From: Sapria himalayana
Taxonomy: Eukaryota > Streptophyta > Magnoliopsida > Malpighiales > Rafflesiaceae
NCBI GenBank assembly: GCA_029783825.1
Contig: JAREIK010014593.1
Location: forward strand, 62,001-126,000
DNA: 64,000 nucleotides
Direction: 5' to 3'
The notes beneath the pieces are model-generated. The model saw nothing but the letters and a program-made list of their open reading frames with translations. It did no database searches and had not been told where the DNA came from. Positions 62,701 through 64,000 of this stretch are shown here, in pieces; position 1 is the first letter of the stretch, and each line of letters opens with the position of its first letter. Position numbers and translations under genes: made by a program.

Positions 62701-63754
62701 CTATAAATTACTAAAGGTATAAACAATTAAATCACTAAATTCCTAAACCACAAAACACTTAAATACTTAAACCATTAAACCGGTATATCCTGAATAATAA
62801 ATAATAAATCTCAATTTTATTTGCATTCATTATAATTTTAAATATTCATTTTAATTATTTAGTAGTTTATTATTATAGAATTATAAATTACAAAATAAAT
62901 TATGAGTGAGACAAATATAATTTGAATAAATTATTTTTAATAACAAAAATATAAACTGATAAAAAAAGCAAATCATTAAAAAAATTTATTATTTAGTAAT
63001 ATATTTTACTTTGATTGGAATAAATTTAGATTTTGCAAATACTTTTTAAATAATAACTATTTTATTAATAATAGTTAATTAATTTCTTTTTTGATCATAA
63101 TTATAATATCTAGCAATATAATTATTTATATTGAATTTAAATGAATTATAATTATGAAGATTATTATAAATAAATATTATATTTATATTTGAAAAATATT
63201 TAAAAATTATTATATTTTCAAAGGATATAATATTCAAAAATTAGAGAAAATAATAAAAATAATTTTTTTGCTATATCATTGTTTAAATAAAACTTATAAT
63301 CCACTAAATGCCTAAACACTTAAACCTCTAAACTCCTAAACACAAAAGCCCCTAAATACTTAAACCTTTAAACTCGTAAACCTTAAATATAATTTAAATA
63401 ATTTATTAAAATATTAATTACAAAATAAATTATGAGTGATACCAATATAATTTAAATAATTTATTTTTCATCAAAAAAAAATATAAGCTTATAAAAAGAA
63501 GCAAAAACTAAAAAACAAATATTTTTATTTAGTAATAAATTTTACTTGGATTTTGAATAAATTTAGGTTTTGCAATTATATTTTAATTTATACCATCATA
63601 ATAATAATAACATATTAATTTATTTTTTTGATAATTGATATCATATCTATCAATAAAATTGTTTATATTTAGTTTATATTATATATAATTATAATGATTA
63701 TTATTACTAAATATTGTATTCACATTTTTAAAAAATTTTAAAATTATTATATTG

Positions 63755-63774
63755 TCAAAGGTTATAACCTTTGA
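63755..63774. other. Perfect 20-bp palindrome in another satellite monomer
   Basis: Identical to the palindrome at 59741-59760 although about 4 kb away in a diverged array, with imperfect versions in the monomers between. Confidence 0.9.
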
Positions 63775-64000
63775 AAATATGAAAAAATATCAAAAATAAG
63801 TTTTTTATTATTTCATTGTTTAAACAAAACCAATAAACCACTAAATGCCTAAAAACATAAATCGCTAAAGTCCTAAACGACAAAATATCTAAATACTTAA
63901 AATATTAAACTGGTATACATTAATAATAATTCATAAATCTAATTTTAATATTTATTCAATATAATTTTATATTTTTATTTTTAATTTTTTATCAGTTTAT

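Larger units (their letters stand above)
59191..64000. repeat. AT-rich satellite, block 2 (about eight monomers)
   Basis: The same family as block 1. The palindrome landmark falls at about 59741, 60339, 60886, 61485, 62079, 62625, 63218 and 63755, giving steps of 598, 547, 599, 594, 546, 593 and 537. The first unit is partial and also shows the doubled ATAAATCTCATTT part, like the long unit in block 1. The array runs off the right edge. It has no coding capacity; the small frames at 60131-60364 and 62466-62651 are satellite readings. Confidence 0.93.

Overview
The window looks like heterochromatic, gene-poor nuclear DNA of a seed plant, probably an angiosperm. Every recognisable coding piece belongs to a transposable element. 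The evidence for a plant is L1-type LINEs with DUF4283-like ORF1 remains, an RVT zinc finger and a C-terminal RNase H domain. There is also a CACTA-type terminus, a GC-rich hAT-like element with TAGGTGTCAA ends, and telomere-like CCCTAAA words. I could not identify the species. No intact host gene, tRNA, rRNA, CRISPR array or prokaryotic operon is supported.

Region 1 (1-29785) is a purine-strand (GAA)n/(GAT)n microsatellite of about 13.5 kb in five blocks (1-1765, 5644-7045, 13645-20838, 23752-24926, 27864-29785). Four LINE copies separate the blocks, and all read on the + strand. Three copies (1766-5643, 20839-23751, 24927-27863) are one family, called LINE-A here. They are 5'-truncated to different depths, carry an RNase H domain and share a conserved 3' end. 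The fourth (7046-13644, LINE-B here) is close to full length, with a degraded ORF1, an AP-endonuclease and a reverse transcriptase. Each LINE 3' end runs straight into purine repeat, and each visible 5' end emerges from it.

Region 2 (29786-53930) is a degenerate (GATA)n/(GACA)n array of about 24 kb on one strand. It is broken by a CACTA-type fragment (31071-31674) and by a LINE-A 3' tail of about 120 bp with a visible target-site duplication (45281-45402). It contains higher-order duplications, such as three copies of a unit of about 560 bp at 39671-41300, and one sharp foldback at 37326-37384.

Region 3 starts with a 461-bp GC-rich hAT-like element (53931-54391) at the edge of the GATA array. 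Beyond it lies an AT-rich satellite (54392-56705 and about 59191-64000) with monomers of about 540-600 bp. Each monomer carries a telomere-like CTAAAC-rich block and most keep a palindrome related to TCAAAGGTTATAACCTTTGA. Between the satellite blocks, 56712-57993 looks like an inserted transcript-like sequence with AATAAA and a short A tail, and 57994-59190 is mostly unassigned.

The elements do not form a pathway. The common theme is repeat-on-repeat structure: same-orientation LINEs inside a purine array, a separate tetranucleotide array, then a satellite. Large GATA arrays are known from sex chromosomes and pericentromeric heterochromatin in various eukaryotes, but nothing here proves either setting.
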